From Xiphydria camelus (taxonomy: Eukaryota > Arthropoda > Insecta > Hymenoptera > Xiphydriidae): a stretch of 64,000 nt of DNA. The notes under the pieces were generated by a model. That model did not search any database. It saw only the letters and a list, made by a program, of their open reading frames with translations, and had not been told where the DNA came from. Positions 1-12,354 of this stretch are shown here, one piece after another. Each line of letters begins with the position of its first letter. Position 1 is the stretch's first letter. The translations under genes and the position numbers were made by a program. The DNA lies in NCBI GenBank assembly GCA_963678675.1, contig OY783198.1, forward strand, positions 1,307,001-1,371,000. Direction: 5' to 3'.

Positions 1-138
1 GAATCACCGTTGTCTCGTTACTTATGAACATTGACCTACATTGATATAAGACTTTATTGTAGATAAAAATATAATTCCCAAAAAAGTATTACACAAATAT
101 GAGTCAAAAGTTCATAGATAATGAAATAACAATGATTC
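1..138. repeat. AT-rich inverted repeat at the window edge
   Basis: GAATCACCGTTGTCTCGTTA..TTATGAACATTGA at the start pairs imperfectly with TTCATAGATAATGAAATAAC and AATGATTC ending at 138. It is probably a MITE whose left boundary may lie at or beyond base 1. Confidence 0.4.
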
Positions 139-2790
139 GAGTTTCCTTCCTGGCGAGTAAGTTTAGCCTCGCATGATATATTTGTAATTCTGGTATTTTT
201 CTCGTCACTTACCGCGGTCATCGCGACGCTACAATGTAAAACCGCGAACGGGAAGTTGATATGGAGATCGTCGTCGCTTGCCACCTCTACGCACAGGTAT
301 ACATTCTCGCGTAACGATAAGGCGACGGGGAGAGGCGTCCGTCGAAACGACGAGTAGAGGGCGGCCGCGCGCGCGGAATAAATGGAATTAGCATAAACTG
401 GCGTTCGGTCGGGCACCCGAGTGTACCACGCGGCAACGGTTCAACGGTTTAAACGAGACAGCAGCCACTCATCCCTCTCTCCTGATTCCCAACATACCCC
501 GGGCGCGCGAGCTCGCGCGCGGGCACAAAATGTCTGAGACGTCTGCTCGGTACTCGCTGCGCGTTCCGCTAATGTAAAATGGCACCCTCCGAACTCTAAA
601 CTCTAAAACGCCGGTGGGATAGGAGGAGGCGAGGGCGCCGCGCGCGGAGTGTTTGCCTAGCCGGGGCACGAACCCCGTAAATAGAATCCCATTAAAGCCT
701 TGACGCTTTGCCGCTCGTCCTCCTCCGCGACCGTCGTATAGCTTCGGTACGTATGTACCTACACATACCCCGAGTATATATAGTTGGTACGGCACCTACT
801 TGTATATATATATACATATATATAGATACCGACGGCGCGCGCGAAGCTCGCCGAGCGAAATGTATCCCCCGCGCGGAATTGGTAGGGCGTGCAGACTTCT
901 ACGGTGCGGAGCTGAGAGACGATGGATCGATTTGGAGACGAGCGTCGTTTGACCGCGTCTCTTTCGCGCGACGCGTCGTTTTTCGGTGCATCGACGCGAT
1001 GGAAGCGAGAAATATCGTCACGCGGCATCTCTCTGACGCGAAACGGCGGACAACAATCAACCAACTATTTCACCCATCCGCGTTTTCGACGGTCGCCAAC
1101 GGCAACGGTCGCTCTCGCGCTCTATTCTCATCCTCTCTTTTCCTCCCCGCCGTATACGTCGCCGCTGCTGCCACAGCCGCTGGAGAAGTTGCACGAGATA
1201 CTCGAAATTCTCCGCGCACGGCATCACCGGCGCGCGCGGTACCGCTCCTCTTTCTCCCGTCGCTTTCTCCCGAATGTACGAGCGCGTCGGCACCGCGCGC
1301 GGCTTATTATTTCGGCCGGGCGAGAGGAACGAGGGGAGGACGCGTGGTTTACTTCACGACGCGGAATACGAAATCGCGACCGACCGGACGCCGCGGCGCG
1401 GCGCGGCGCGCGAGAGTCGCCGATATAAATGGGGCGTAGACGATCGCGCTGAAGCGCGCATTACGGATGGGCCGGGTGGCATAATAGGCGCGTATACCTG
1501 TGTGGGTGCGCGCCTCTGCCGCTATAACAAACGACGATGCTCGCGGAAGACCGCGTGCCGCATGCGAGTCGCGTGGTGGCCCAGCGCGCCGCGCTCCTCC
1601 GGCTCGAATAATGCACGGCGCTTCTTAGCTCGACTCGCTAATATTTCAAAGACGCGCCAGAGCGCTAGCCAACTTCGGGGACGCCGGGCGTCCCGAAGCT
1701 CGCGAATTATGCATGAGAGCGCAAAGCCGCACGCCGGGTCCTCCCGCTCGGACCGCCGAGCCGCTTCTATCTGCGGAAGCTTCGGAAATGTTGTTAAGCA
1801 TGCAAACGCGATCGGGAGAGAAGTTGCGGAAATTTATAAATAAAGCAGGCTCTCACGGCTAGTGGAAGCGGGGAAGGCGCTGCTCGGTGAATTTCTTTCG
1901 AAATCGTCCCTCGGACACGCCGATGCACGGAACTCGCGATTATTCGTACTTCGCGGAGCGCTCGAACGACGTTGGTTTTCGATGGCGCGAGATTCGACGC
2001 TGGAGACGCGTCGTGTTTATCAAAAAAAAAAGGCTGCGTACACGTGTAACGAGATTGAAAGGACGGGTGAAACGAGCCGCGCGTTTAATAGGTACGATGG
2101 AATAGGTACAACATGTAATAAGTACGATGATGTAACGGGAACCATATCTTTCACTGATGTGATACCGATATATGTATACCATTATCCATTGAACTGCACA
2201 CGCGTGGAATATCGTGGTAAGTCGATCGCGAATCGATATCTCCGCGGGGAAAAGGAAAAGATGGAAGCTACCCACGAGCTGGACGAATAACAACCATCCG
2301 GCGAAATGCACGAGTTACGGAATAATGGAATTACGCGCTGCAACGGGCCCGGACGGAATTCAAATTTGCGAATAACAATCAAATAAACGAACACATCGAA
2401 ATTCGAGTAAAACGACTCGCGCGTCGTTCCGGCTATCGAAAAATGATAACGGGTATCGAATTTGTTTTCGATACGCGTATCTCCGCTAAAACACTTTTCG
2501 CGGAACCCCATAATTGGAAGCAATTAAAAACGGTTATCGCGGCAGCGAACGCTGCGGAAATATTTTTTTATATTATAATAATCCACGAGAACGAGCGAGA
2601 GATCGCTATACCTATATCTATAGGTATTATATGTATACATTCGAACGGCGCGTCGAAAAAGGTTGATGAGCAAACGTTTGCGCGTTGATCAAAACCTTCG
2701 GTTAATGAATTGTCAACAAGCGCCTCAGCGTGCGTACTGACAGGGTGGATATAACTATATATATATACGTGTATGTGTATACAGGCGCAT
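139..2790. other. Non-coding, presumed vein intron
   Basis: CpG-rich DNA, with short (TA)n near 805-825 and CG runs. Open frames here are Arg/Ala-rich by composition. 2080-2690 is more AT-rich and has no recognisable element. No gene was seen. Confidence 0.5.
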
Positions 2791-2969
2791 ACCAGGTGCC
2801 CGGAAATATACGTCGTTGTAAGATAGGTTGCCTACTCGCGAGGAGGCGCCGGCTGTGCGCCAATTCCGAGGGTCGACAATTCCGTAGGGTTACCGGGATT
2901 GACGACACTCGGCCGCTCCTACGCGCGGGCCAACCATCTTATTGCGGTTTATATCTTCGGACACCTGGT
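2791..2969. repeat. Foldback element, copy 1
   Basis: The left end ACCAGGTGCCCGGAAATATA and the right end ATATCTTCGGACACCTGGT are inverted repeats. Weaker pairing continues inward (TAAGATAGGTTG with CCAACCATCTTA) to a central GCGCCAATTCC..TTACCGGGATTG. A related element lies at 4237-4411. Confidence 0.6.
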
Positions 2970-3164
2970 GGATATACCGGGTGGATTTCGTCTGGCGACG
3001 TGTGAGCGCCAAAGAGGGAAGACCGATCGCTACGGCGGGTTCGCCCTCCCGAATCCCTCTCATCTCCACTTTCCCTAATTTCTAGGACAACGAAGATACA
3101 GTGTACAGTAACGACGAATGTGTGCGCTGATATTTTCTATTTTCATTCTAGCTTCCCCTGGCGC

Positions 3165-3475
3165 TTTCGCGAAAATCGAAATCTCTGGAATCGAACTCTC
3201 GACCACGTTGTCCGACGTATTTTTTTCGTGTGGATTCCGAAAATCACAGATTTATCGAAGAAATCTTCACGGAACCCCGAGGTACCTATCGACGATTATT
3301 TATACAAAAAAAAATTAATTTTGTTCAATGTAAAATTATCGACATCTTACATTTTTCCAGATGTCCGAGATTCGAGAGATTTTAATTTTTGAGATAATTT
3401 CAAGTTTTTTTCGATGATCGAAGTCTCTGAATTGAGAAAATCTCTGAGGAACATTGAGATATCGACAGTTTTATG
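3165..3475. repeat. Solitary decayed copy of the palindromic unit
   Basis: ATCGAAATCTCTGGAATCGA followed by a degraded CGACCA..GTATTTTTTTCG..GATTCCGAAAAT block matches the half-unit seen at 18.5 and 54.3 kb. A weaker inverted partner follows (GAAGTCTCTGAATTGAGAAAA, then ACATTGAGATATCGACA). The copy is AT-rich compared with its CpG-rich surroundings. Confidence 0.7.
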
Positions 3476-4236
3476 GGAAGGAAATGATATTCTCGCGTTT
3501 GAGACAGCCGATATTCAATCGAATTACACGAAATCTCGAGTCGCATGCCGGAAAACGCCGTGGTAATTCAAGCTATTCCTGAATTCCCCGGCCGCTAGAC
3601 ATCGCGGCAGTCCGATAAAGATGCCGTAGCGCGGAGACTCTGTCGGAAGTCGACGTCCTCGCTCGAACTCGTATATCTCTTATGTGCTCCGCGAGTTGAA
3701 ATCCGCTCAGTACGGTGTACACGTAATATGTACCTGCAGCGCTTTTCGCGTATACGCGGCATATCTCTGTGTATACTCGACTTAAACGGAAGGCTAATTA
3801 CTTGCAACCCAGCTCCGAATAAATTTCAATGCACGCGGCATTCAGGACGGAAAGGCGCGCTGCGCTCTGCGCGGTGCAGAAAATTGTGCCGACCAACGCG
3901 GTGGAACCGGCTGTGGAACTCGCCGGAATCGACAACACTAAATCTCCGCCGAGAAGCCAAGCAGAGGACCTCCGCACCCTCGGAGAGACGCACCGGCGCA
4001 GAGGGAATAAGACATCGCCGCGCGATCATAAAAAATGCATCGCCCATCCCAGGTAGACGGAACAGAAGTGGAGCGGCGACCCTACCGCCGTCGGTGTAGC
4101 CAAAGGACTACATCTAAATCTACCCGTCGTATGTGTATATAACATTCGAGCGGAGACCTATATAGAGAGAGAGAGACGTCCCTCGAGAGAGATTTCTTGA
4201 AAATCACGTGAACCCCAAACGCGCGCGGTCTTATAT

Positions 4237-4411
4237 CAGGTGCCCCGGAAGGTACGCCGAAGTAGGATGGGTTATATAATATTATCCGGTTGTAGGGGTC
4301 AGAGAGGGCTATACGCGCCAATAATCCCGGTAGCCATGAAATGGCCTTTCGACTACCGGGATTGGCGTATAGGTAGGTGCTTCTGCGATCCGGCAACTCA
4401 TCCTACACCTG
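4237..4411. repeat. Foldback element, copy 2
   Basis: It starts CAGGTGCCCCGGAAGGTACG and ends CTCATCCTACACCTG. The central hairpin is stronger than in copy 1: CGCCAATAATCCCGGTAG pairs with CTACCGGGATTGGCG across an 18-19 nt loop (about 4308-4366). It shares the order of blocks with the copy at 2.8 kb. Confidence 0.6.
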
Positions 4412-5139
4412 TTCATATTTCGGGACGACCGGCATTAAAGGGAAAGATGAATCGAGCGAAACCGGAAAACTAGATGCACGGAAAAAAGTGCGCCGCGCGG
4501 TGCACTCACACGCGTAAAAGACCTGTGCGATTTTTCGTCCAAAGCGATCCAATGAAATCGTTTTCGACAAAAATAGCGCGCTCATCCGATATACACCACT
4601 CTTCGACCCTTCGCTCGAATTGTAGGTCGAGCACCGACTTTATACCCACTGTATATGTATATCGTATCTGTAATTTCAACCCCCGCACCGCCGTCATTTC
4701 ACGGGAGCACCGAGTTTGCGTATAAGAAGAGGGTCGAGATTTTCGTCGCAACTACCGTGTCCCTCGTCGTTGAGAGGGTCGCGCGGTACAAATTTCCGAT
4801 AAGCATCCGATGCTATCGAGTCGAATGGAGAAAATAAAGGTGGATACGACTCCCCGGAAGGAAGGTACAAATTTCAAACGCAGTACCGAGCCCCGTTCCA
4901 CCGCTTTGGAGACTCGTAATGGACGGCTGTAATTTATTTAAATTGGTAGTCGCGCAGTCGTCGCGCGCGACTCAGGCGAGAGGGTGAAAAGAGGGGGTGC
5001 ATTTCTTCCCCCGTGCCCCGCTACGTGCGGGCCGGGCTGCTATACCTATACACGCGTCGCAATCGACGAGTCGAGCGCAACGAGGGCTATACGCGGAGTG
5101 AGGCAATGCAGCTCCGATTACAAAGACGCGACTCGCGCC

Positions 5140-5270
5140 GCGATTATCTCCGCTCCTATCAACTTTTCGCCAAAGTTGGTACGGAACTCTTTTGTAGAAC
5201 GAGATACGATCTTTGAAAAAGTCCAATACCAATTTCGACTCCAACGTGTAGCCGAGGAGGTAATCGCGCG
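5140..5270 (+). repeat. Decayed relative of the piggyBac MITE
   Basis: GCCAAAGTTGGTACGGAACT, TCTTTTGTAGAACGAGATAC and TTTGAAAAAGTCCAATACC follow the order of the 51 kb element interior, and GGAGGTAATCGCGCGATT resembles its right half. Termini were not found. Confidence 0.5.
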
Positions 5271-6331
5271 ATTAAAGTCGAACCGGAGCCAAAAGTTCGC
5301 CTCTCCCGGTATAAAGTTCGCCGTAGTTTCCCCTCCACTTCCGGTAAGTATCGAGAAAGGGGGTGAATTATTAGGCGGTAAAAAATTTTACGATCCCCGA
5401 GGTCCATCCAATTCGTTGCATAAAACTTTTTACCGTGTATCGGGTGGCGGCGCGCGCTCCCTCGCGGGTCCAAGAGTCCGTCGTGGACCGTTCGGGGAGC
5501 CGGCTCGTAGAGTTATCGGGAAGCGCGTGCGGGTTGCGCCCGACTCGTCGATAAATTATTATCGTGCGTTATCTCGAAAGCGATTCCGGCAAGGCGGACA
5601 GCGACGTGGCAACGACATCCGGGCGCGTCAAATCGACGGTAGATTCATGCCTCTCTCGGGCGAGTCAAACAATTGTCCACCCCCGCCCCAAGGGTGCGAA
5701 CCCCGTGTGACAGGCGCTGCAGCGGCGGTCCACGTAGAGATCGATCATCCCACGAGCTTTATCCGTACATCCCGACCATTTCGCTCGCAAGCCGCACACG
5801 GACGTGGAGCGCCTTTCGTTTCCCGGCTGTGTATGAAACAAATATCGTTCCCGCGTTTTTTTCAACTCCATACCTCGAAACCGAGAGAAACGGGATTCTT
5901 CCGTTTACAGAGGAGAATCCTTCGACTTTTACATCCTGTTATTTCCTCGTCCAATTTGTGGGGATGCCCGCGGATAATTTCGACGTGGAGAAGGGGAGGA
6001 GGAGGAGGGAAAGATCGCCGATAAAGATAGGGAAGCGCGGTTGACAAATCCCGGAATTACTTACGAGATTGCAATCGAGCCCCCGCAGAATTTGGTGATG
6101 GAAAAACGAGGGAGGATGCTTCGTCTCCCTCTCTCTCTCTCTCTCTCTCGCTCACATCCTCGCGACGCGAGGGATTAATTGGCGGTGATTTTTCAAAATT
6201 GATGGCAACTCTTTGACATCGTGATCGAAATGAGACGGGATGAAAGCAAGGGAGATGGAGAGGGTGGCTTCATGTAAATGAAGCAGATGACGAATATTTC
6301 GCATTCGTCTCTCATGCCTCGGTATTGATAT

Positions 6332-6388
6332 GAGAAATTCTGAGACTCGAATAATTTGATCGGCACTTACTAAATCTCAGAATTTCTC
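6332..6388. repeat. Hairpin with 13-bp perfect stem
   Basis: GAGAAATTCTGAG pairs perfectly with CTCAGAATTTCTC over a loop of about 31 nt. Its surroundings are less CpG-rich than the flanks. Function unknown. Confidence 0.4.
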
Positions 6389-7216
6389 TACAGAATCGAC
6401 ACAACTCACGCGTAATCGAATACCGGATCGTACCACACTCGCTTCCTCAGTTTTCCCGAGCAAACCTATCGTCGAATCGGCGTATATATAAATCTAAAAA
6501 AAAATTTCCCTCTCGCCGAAAGTACCTTCCGCGCGACATCCGCGTATACCCAACACAGCAGAGGATCAATTATTATCCCGCGACTCGGAGTCACGATAAG
6601 CATAGCTGAACGCGAGCAGCCTCGTTCATCCATCATTTTTCGGTAGCCACGTGCGCGCGGTAACATCGCGGTGTCGTCAATCACGTCGTTCGCTCGCGTA
6701 GAGATGATTTCCACTCTCGGTTTCTCGGGATTTGCCAGCCGGTTCCGTACGGCGATACAGCCCGAGCAGAAACGAGAAGAGGAAGAGACGTACGGAGGAG
6801 GGAGGAGGAAAGGACCGCGTGGGAGGTGGAGAAAACGCGCGGGGATCGGGAATTGTCTCGGACGAAATCGATAGTCTTCGTAGCGGCGCCGAGGAGACGC
6901 GAGCGACGGTGAGACTCCCGGACGAAGAGAACGAGCGGCCGTTTAACCCGCCACCCGCCACCCCCCCCCCTCCCCCGCGGCCAAGGGTTCGACCGTCTGC
7001 GCGTCCTATTTTTTAATTCGTCGATCCGCGAGCGTTTACGAGCGCGCGTGTGCCCGCCGCGGGAGAGAGCTCCGAGACGACGCGTCGCGACGCCACGGCT
7101 TCCCCCGATCTCGATTTTCATCGGCGGACGCGACGGCGTCTCGCAGTCCTCGTCGTTTCTTTTTATCGTATAGATTTATCGCGCAGTCTTATAGCTACAG
7201 AGGGTAGTTTGAGGAG

Positions 7217-7400
7217 GGAAAAACTACCGTCGATCGTCGGTGGTATTCAGTTTGACGACGATTACTTCGTCACTCGTGAACACTTCCGACCGTATCGTCA
7301 TGTCGGACGTTTTTAGAGATCGGAAGGCGATCTTGGAAAAAGTATTCTACGAAATTGCTCGAAAAATTCACGAGTCACGAGATAATCGCGATCGAAGTGA
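7217..7400 (+). repeat. Decayed relative of the piggyBac MITE
   Basis: Colinear blocks match the element at 51 kb: AACTACCGTCGATCG, GTATTCAG, GATTACTTCGTCACTCGTGA, TTGGAAAAAGTATTC and CACGAGATAATCGC. It has many substitutions and no clear TTAA ends, so it is an old copy. Confidence 0.55.
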
Positions 7401-10400
7401 ACTCTGCGAGCGCATTTGGTCGCGTTACGATGCGGTTCGCAATCGACAGCGCGGAAGCGATGAGTCCGAGCGGCTCGCACACGCGCGCTCCTTCCGCGAG
7501 TGCGATAGCGCGAGTGCGTAGTTACGCGATCGAATGAAAGAAGGCGACGACGACGGTGGTTGAGCAGTCTGCCGCGCGGGTGGGCGAGGCACGTGCAGCC
7601 AGACAATGGTTCACGGCGTTCACGCACAATGCGAGAATGCAACCGCGTGGCAGACGACGTATTTGGAGCGGCCTGTCTTTGTTGCAGTAATAACTGAATA
7701 ATAGAAGTGCGCTCGCGCGCGCGCGCGCGTGAGCAGTTCGCCCCGTACAGAGCTTACAAAGAAGAAGGAACAAACGTGGCTCAATTGTTTTCCATTTTTG
7801 CCGCAAGCTCGCGTCTCGCAAACGAAGAGCAACATTTTTCCCGTATACACGTAGGTACCGAGCCGCGGTACCCGAGCGTAGTTTCGCATAATCCCACGTG
7901 CCTGCTCCGCGGTACTCGTGTGCACGGTAAGGGTAAACACGTTGCGATGCGTTGGAAAAGTAAGCCGCGTAGGAAATATACAAAGTCATTGTGCGAGGGT
8001 CTCCGAAGTTGACTCGGAAGCGAGCATCAGAGCCGTGGATAGCGCCCTCGACAAAGTGTATCGCTGCGCCGAGGCCATTTCCAATGCGCACCGTCGCGAT
8101 GCAACAAGCTCATCCATTAACGGTACGTTAGACGCAACGCGTACGCGAATTCCGATACAGGCCGCCGCCAGCCGTTAGCGAGCGCACGTTCGCGTTGCGT
8201 CTCAGCGAAGAGGTGTGCGCGGAGCGTGCTCCTCCACCTCGCTGATACCCTGATGTCGTGTATCGCCACGCACGAGTGCGAACCACGAGCGGAATCGGCG
8301 TACCGCGCGCGCCAACACGACGCGAACATCGCGGCGTGGAGACGACAACGCGAGTCCTCCGCCCGCCTGTATCGTAGCAGGGACTGCGCTCGAAGACCGC
8401 GCGTGTAGTTATACCTACGGCGAGTGAATGCGGAAAATTGCATCGAATGAAAAGATACCGCCGCCACCGATCGACGTATATTCTTTGTGAAAAACAGCAG
8501 ACATTCCTTCCACTCTGTAATCTTCCTTCGGGGAAATATCGCGTCCCGCGGTCTTATTCGTTCCCTCCTCGCGTCACCTTCCCACGGGCAATATCTGTTC
8601 GAGCGTTTCGCGATTTGAGTCGATCCGTATAATCGGACGGCAACTCCGGCCGTCGAGCGCGCGGTATCGAATTATTCGTGGAAAGTATATGCAAAGAAAG
8701 AGAGAGAGAGAGGAGTTTCCAGCGGCACGAGAGTTCCACTCGAAGATTCCACGCGTCCGACCGAACCGGTTCTCTCACTACTTCGGGCCAGTTGAATCCA
8801 CCGGTACCCCGTCCCATAGTTTTCAATGTCTCGAGTCACCGCCGCATAGTTTCCGGCGTGTCCGCGTGAATCGTAAGCCCGCTTCCTGATTGCCTCTCCG
8901 TCCAGCTATTTCACCCCGCGGTCGAAACAATGTCCGGTCTTCCTTTGACTTCGCGGTCCCTCCTTATCCGGGACGAGTTCGGACTGAAAGTTCGCGCGTT
9001 TACGAAAGACCCTCAAAATTAATCGCGAACGACGAGAGTTTCGTGAAACTCGCACGCGAAAAGCTTTGGTCTCGAGATTACGGGAGACTCTGAATTCGCG
9101 TAAATACGATATCACCGCTCGTACGCGAAGAAGAAGACGACGAGCGAAACCCGATATTTCCAGACGTTCATTTTCAGCGCGAAATGTACGATACGCTGCG
9201 AAGTCGATATAGATTCCCGCGTGCATTCAAAGACGCGAGAAAGCCCCGAAGATTAATTCGGAAGTGACGCGGGGAAACGAGTGGCCTCTCTCTCCCCCCC
9301 GACGTAGTCGAGATCTCGAACCAAAAAGCTCGAACGCGAGAGGAAGCCGCGGGACGCGGACGCTATTCGCGCGTTCGCCTCGGTGGATGCGTTCCATTCA
9401 GAGCTTTCGTGGCTTTGATGGGTCTCGGACCGCCCTTTTCCTGTAGTCCGCAAAAGCACGGCTCCACCTCTAAAAAGCCAGACCGCAACGTTTTTACCCT
9501 TTTGGCCCGCTTTCTTCTTAGATTTCCTAAACATCGCGGGGTGCGTAGCTCCTGCGCCCCCCGGGAGAGTCGTTTTATCGTTCGCTCCGCGCTTTCTCCG
9601 AGGTCTCGTTCGCCTCTCTCCTCCTCGCGCGGATTTTCTCATACGTACGAGGGAAAATTTACGACGTGGCATCGCGCCACCCTTCGTTACCCCCGGCGAT
9701 TCCGCGCCGTTTCATCCACCTCGACCTATTCTATCATCCGTACCGACAGCCGCCCGGTGGATGCAGCTTAAGAGCTTTCGGACGGCAGCGGTATAAGCGG
9801 CTCTCTCGCCATGGCGTACATTCGATCCTATATCGGCATCGCGCGCACTCCTCGGACTAACTAGACGCCGTCGGAGTGTGCGCGCCATCCGAGTAGGTGA
9901 GGCACATTCGTCGACCGGCTGCCCATCATTCATTTTCGCAAAAGGATAAAGAAGCTCGCGAGGATGAACGAGAAGTGACGAATCACTTTTCCTTGTACAA
10001 ATCGTGCGGCTCGCGTCGTTCGCGCTACACATCCAAAAGAATAGGCGATTGCACCCGAGCGAGGACCTTCGTTGACGCCATCGCGTGCGGTAATTAAGTA
10101 ACGTTGTCGAAAGAAGAAAAAAAAGATTCGTCGCCATCATTCCTCATCGTATCGGGGCGCCGCGCGTCGCTTCCTCGCCACGGACGACGGAACTCGCCGA
10201 GTCGCTCGCCGCCAAGCGTATACCTGTATCGCAGATTCCGACGCAGATTCGACGCGGTGATACGGCGACTTTCTACCCGTCGCGTCCCAAACGGTCGAAG
10301 CGCGAGTTGACGTGACGGGGAGCGATAAATAATGCAAGCCCCGTATAACGATGTATCATCCGCCGGGGCGACGGAATAATGACGGGACGGACTAGGACGC

Positions 10401-11861
10401 CGCCGTCGCGCCGCCGTCGGGGTTAGGTGCGAAAAGGGTGGAAGAGAGGAACGCACGGTTAGTTACCTCAGCGTAAATGACTGAAAATCCCGTCGTTTCC
10501 CGCCGTCGCGCAGTAACTTCCGGCCGCGCGTCGCAGATCGGATAGCTCTGATAATCGTGTCTTCCGCGATTTCTCATCGGCCCCGTCGATCGCCGCGTTC
10601 TTCTACACCCCCTTTCAGAGGGGGTGTCGCACCGCGCGACTTCATTCATCGTTCGCGCGGCTGCGAGTGGAAAACTCGTCGCGCAACACGGTAGGTTGCG
10701 CACTCGCCGACTATTTATTTATAGCGACGAAGGCGATATCAAGTCGAGGCGCGTATACCACGTAGGTACGTACAGTGTTGCACGCGGTCGATCTATTCTT
10801 AACCGAAAGAGTTGCCCGAACCTGTCGAACTAAACACAGCAATTAGGACGACGGTGTTGATGCGTCATCGTTAATTAAATTAACCAGCTCGAGCGAATCA
10901 AGAGGGATGACCTTTAAGCCGGGCGGGGCATGCCCAGCCGATTTGTCTACGGGCGATCGACGTGTGCACGTCGACGCGCGGATGCATCCGCGTCTTATCG
11001 CCAGAGCCGGCGATAACGGTGACGGACGTCGGTAATTTAATATAGGTATACCGTATCTCCTTCATTGACAGGTCGACGTCGATACTCGAACCCGTAATGC
11101 TTTTACGAGCTTACGTAAAAAAGCGGAGACAACCCTCGTTTGGCAAAAAATGAAAGATCGGAGATTTCGACGCGTCGCGAGGGGGAGTAACGGTATACAG
11201 GGGCCCTTTAAATAACGAGACGGATCGGTCGTTGGCAAAACTCGAAACTTTTGACAAGGGTTGTTGCCGTGACGCGAGCCCCTCAATTTGCGGATGCCAT
11301 TATCCGAGCGCCCTTCCGGATTTGTTCGCCAAAAATTGATGACGCCAATGCAGCCGCTCGTTAATACGGGAAGGTCCGTGCGAATTTCGTTCGCTCCGCG
11401 TCGCGCCGCGTTTTTGCGAGCTTTTTCCGTCGGATCTCGCCCGCCGTCCCGATAAAACTATCGAAGCCGCGCAAAAAGGAGGAACGTCCGGTCTGATCCC
11501 GCGGCGGCGGCGGAGGCCACCCGCGCGGCCACCACTGACACGCGCGCGCGGTCGTTCGCGTGAGGATCGTTCGGGAGTAAACAAATCAATTCCGCCTTCC
11601 GAGCTGCGTTTACGCTCCGGATCGTAAATTATCATTAAGGTGATTGGCTGGTACACCGACGCCGATCCAACGGCAGATGTCTGCGTGCACCGAATACCTA
11701 CATCGAAGCCGTTCCACGCGGGGAGAGCGACCCGCGCGGTGCCTCTATATTTCAGGTACGTCCACGGAGTCGCACGTGTGGTTCGCTTGACTCGGGCGGG
11801 CAGTAATTATCGCGCGATCGGAGCACTGGAAACGTTAATAAAAAGCGCGCGGGATTCGAAA
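7401..11861. other. Non-coding, presumed vein intron
   Basis: Mostly CpG-saturated. Less biased patches are 9405-9545 (listed) and 10890-10945, which contains GGATGACCTTTAAG, the reverse of an AAGGTCA-type nuclear-receptor half-site. No exon with Ig or EGF pattern was found. Confidence 0.45.
9405..9545 (-). other. CpG-poor island with a short minus-strand frame
   Basis: From an ATG at 9534 the minus strand reads FRKSKKKAGQKGKNVAVW, then continues through LFRGGAVLLRTTGKGRSE. Codon composition is less Arg/CpG-driven than in surrounding frames. No family is recognised, and no clean splice-site pair was fixed. It could be a conserved non-coding stretch rather than an exon. Confidence 0.2.
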
Positions 11862-12012
11862 GTTCGCTTCGATCGCGAATACCTCGTTATCCGTAATCCT
11901 TTCGATCAAATTGGCGGAATACTTTCTGAAAGGTCAACGTTCGATCTGCAAAAAAAGTCGGCACCGATATCCCTGAAAAATCCACCTAAATCCGATAAAT
12001 ACGAGAATCGTC
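11862..12012 (+). repeat. Decayed relative of the piggyBac MITE
   Basis: ATACCTCGTTATCCGTAATC, TCAAATTGGCGGAATACTTT and TTCGATCTGCAAAAAAAGTC line up with the interior of the 51 kb element in the same order. The ends have been lost. Confidence 0.55.
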
Positions 12013-12300
12013 CGGACGAATCGTTCACCCCGTCCGAAAAACCGCGATATTTCTTTCCGCCCCACCTCTTATCATTTCACCGCAGTTTTTTGTGGGAAGA
12101 ACCGCCGCGTTAACGTGGAAGGGTGCCGCGGTTCCCGAAGAAGGGTGCGCGAGAGAGGCGCCTATTTTCAGTCACCCCAGAGGCGTTTGAGAACCGTATC
12201 ATGTGAAATACCGCGCTTTGATAGCCCTGAAACGAGCCTTAAGTAGAGGTTCGTGTACCGCGCCCTCCGCGACATTGTGTGTACTCTATCGCCTGTAAGA

Positions 12301-12308
<8 letters not shown>

Positions 12309-12350
<42 letters not shown>
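12309..12350. repeat. (CT)n microsatellite
   Basis: An uninterrupted CT run, followed directly by a short (TA)n. Confidence 0.95.

Positions 12351-12354
<4 letters not shown>

Larger units (their letters stand above)
4412..7216. other. Non-coding, presumed vein intron
   Basis: Contains the MITE relic at 5.1 kb, a (CT)n run at 6129-6149 and the hairpin at 6332. The 346-codon frame starting at 4984 has no recognisable domain and spans the repeat relic, so it is not called. Confidence 0.5.

Noticed and set aside
4984..6024. 346-codon plus-strand frame
   Set aside because: It crosses a decayed MITE copy and ends in a GGA-rich run. Nothing resembles a protein family.
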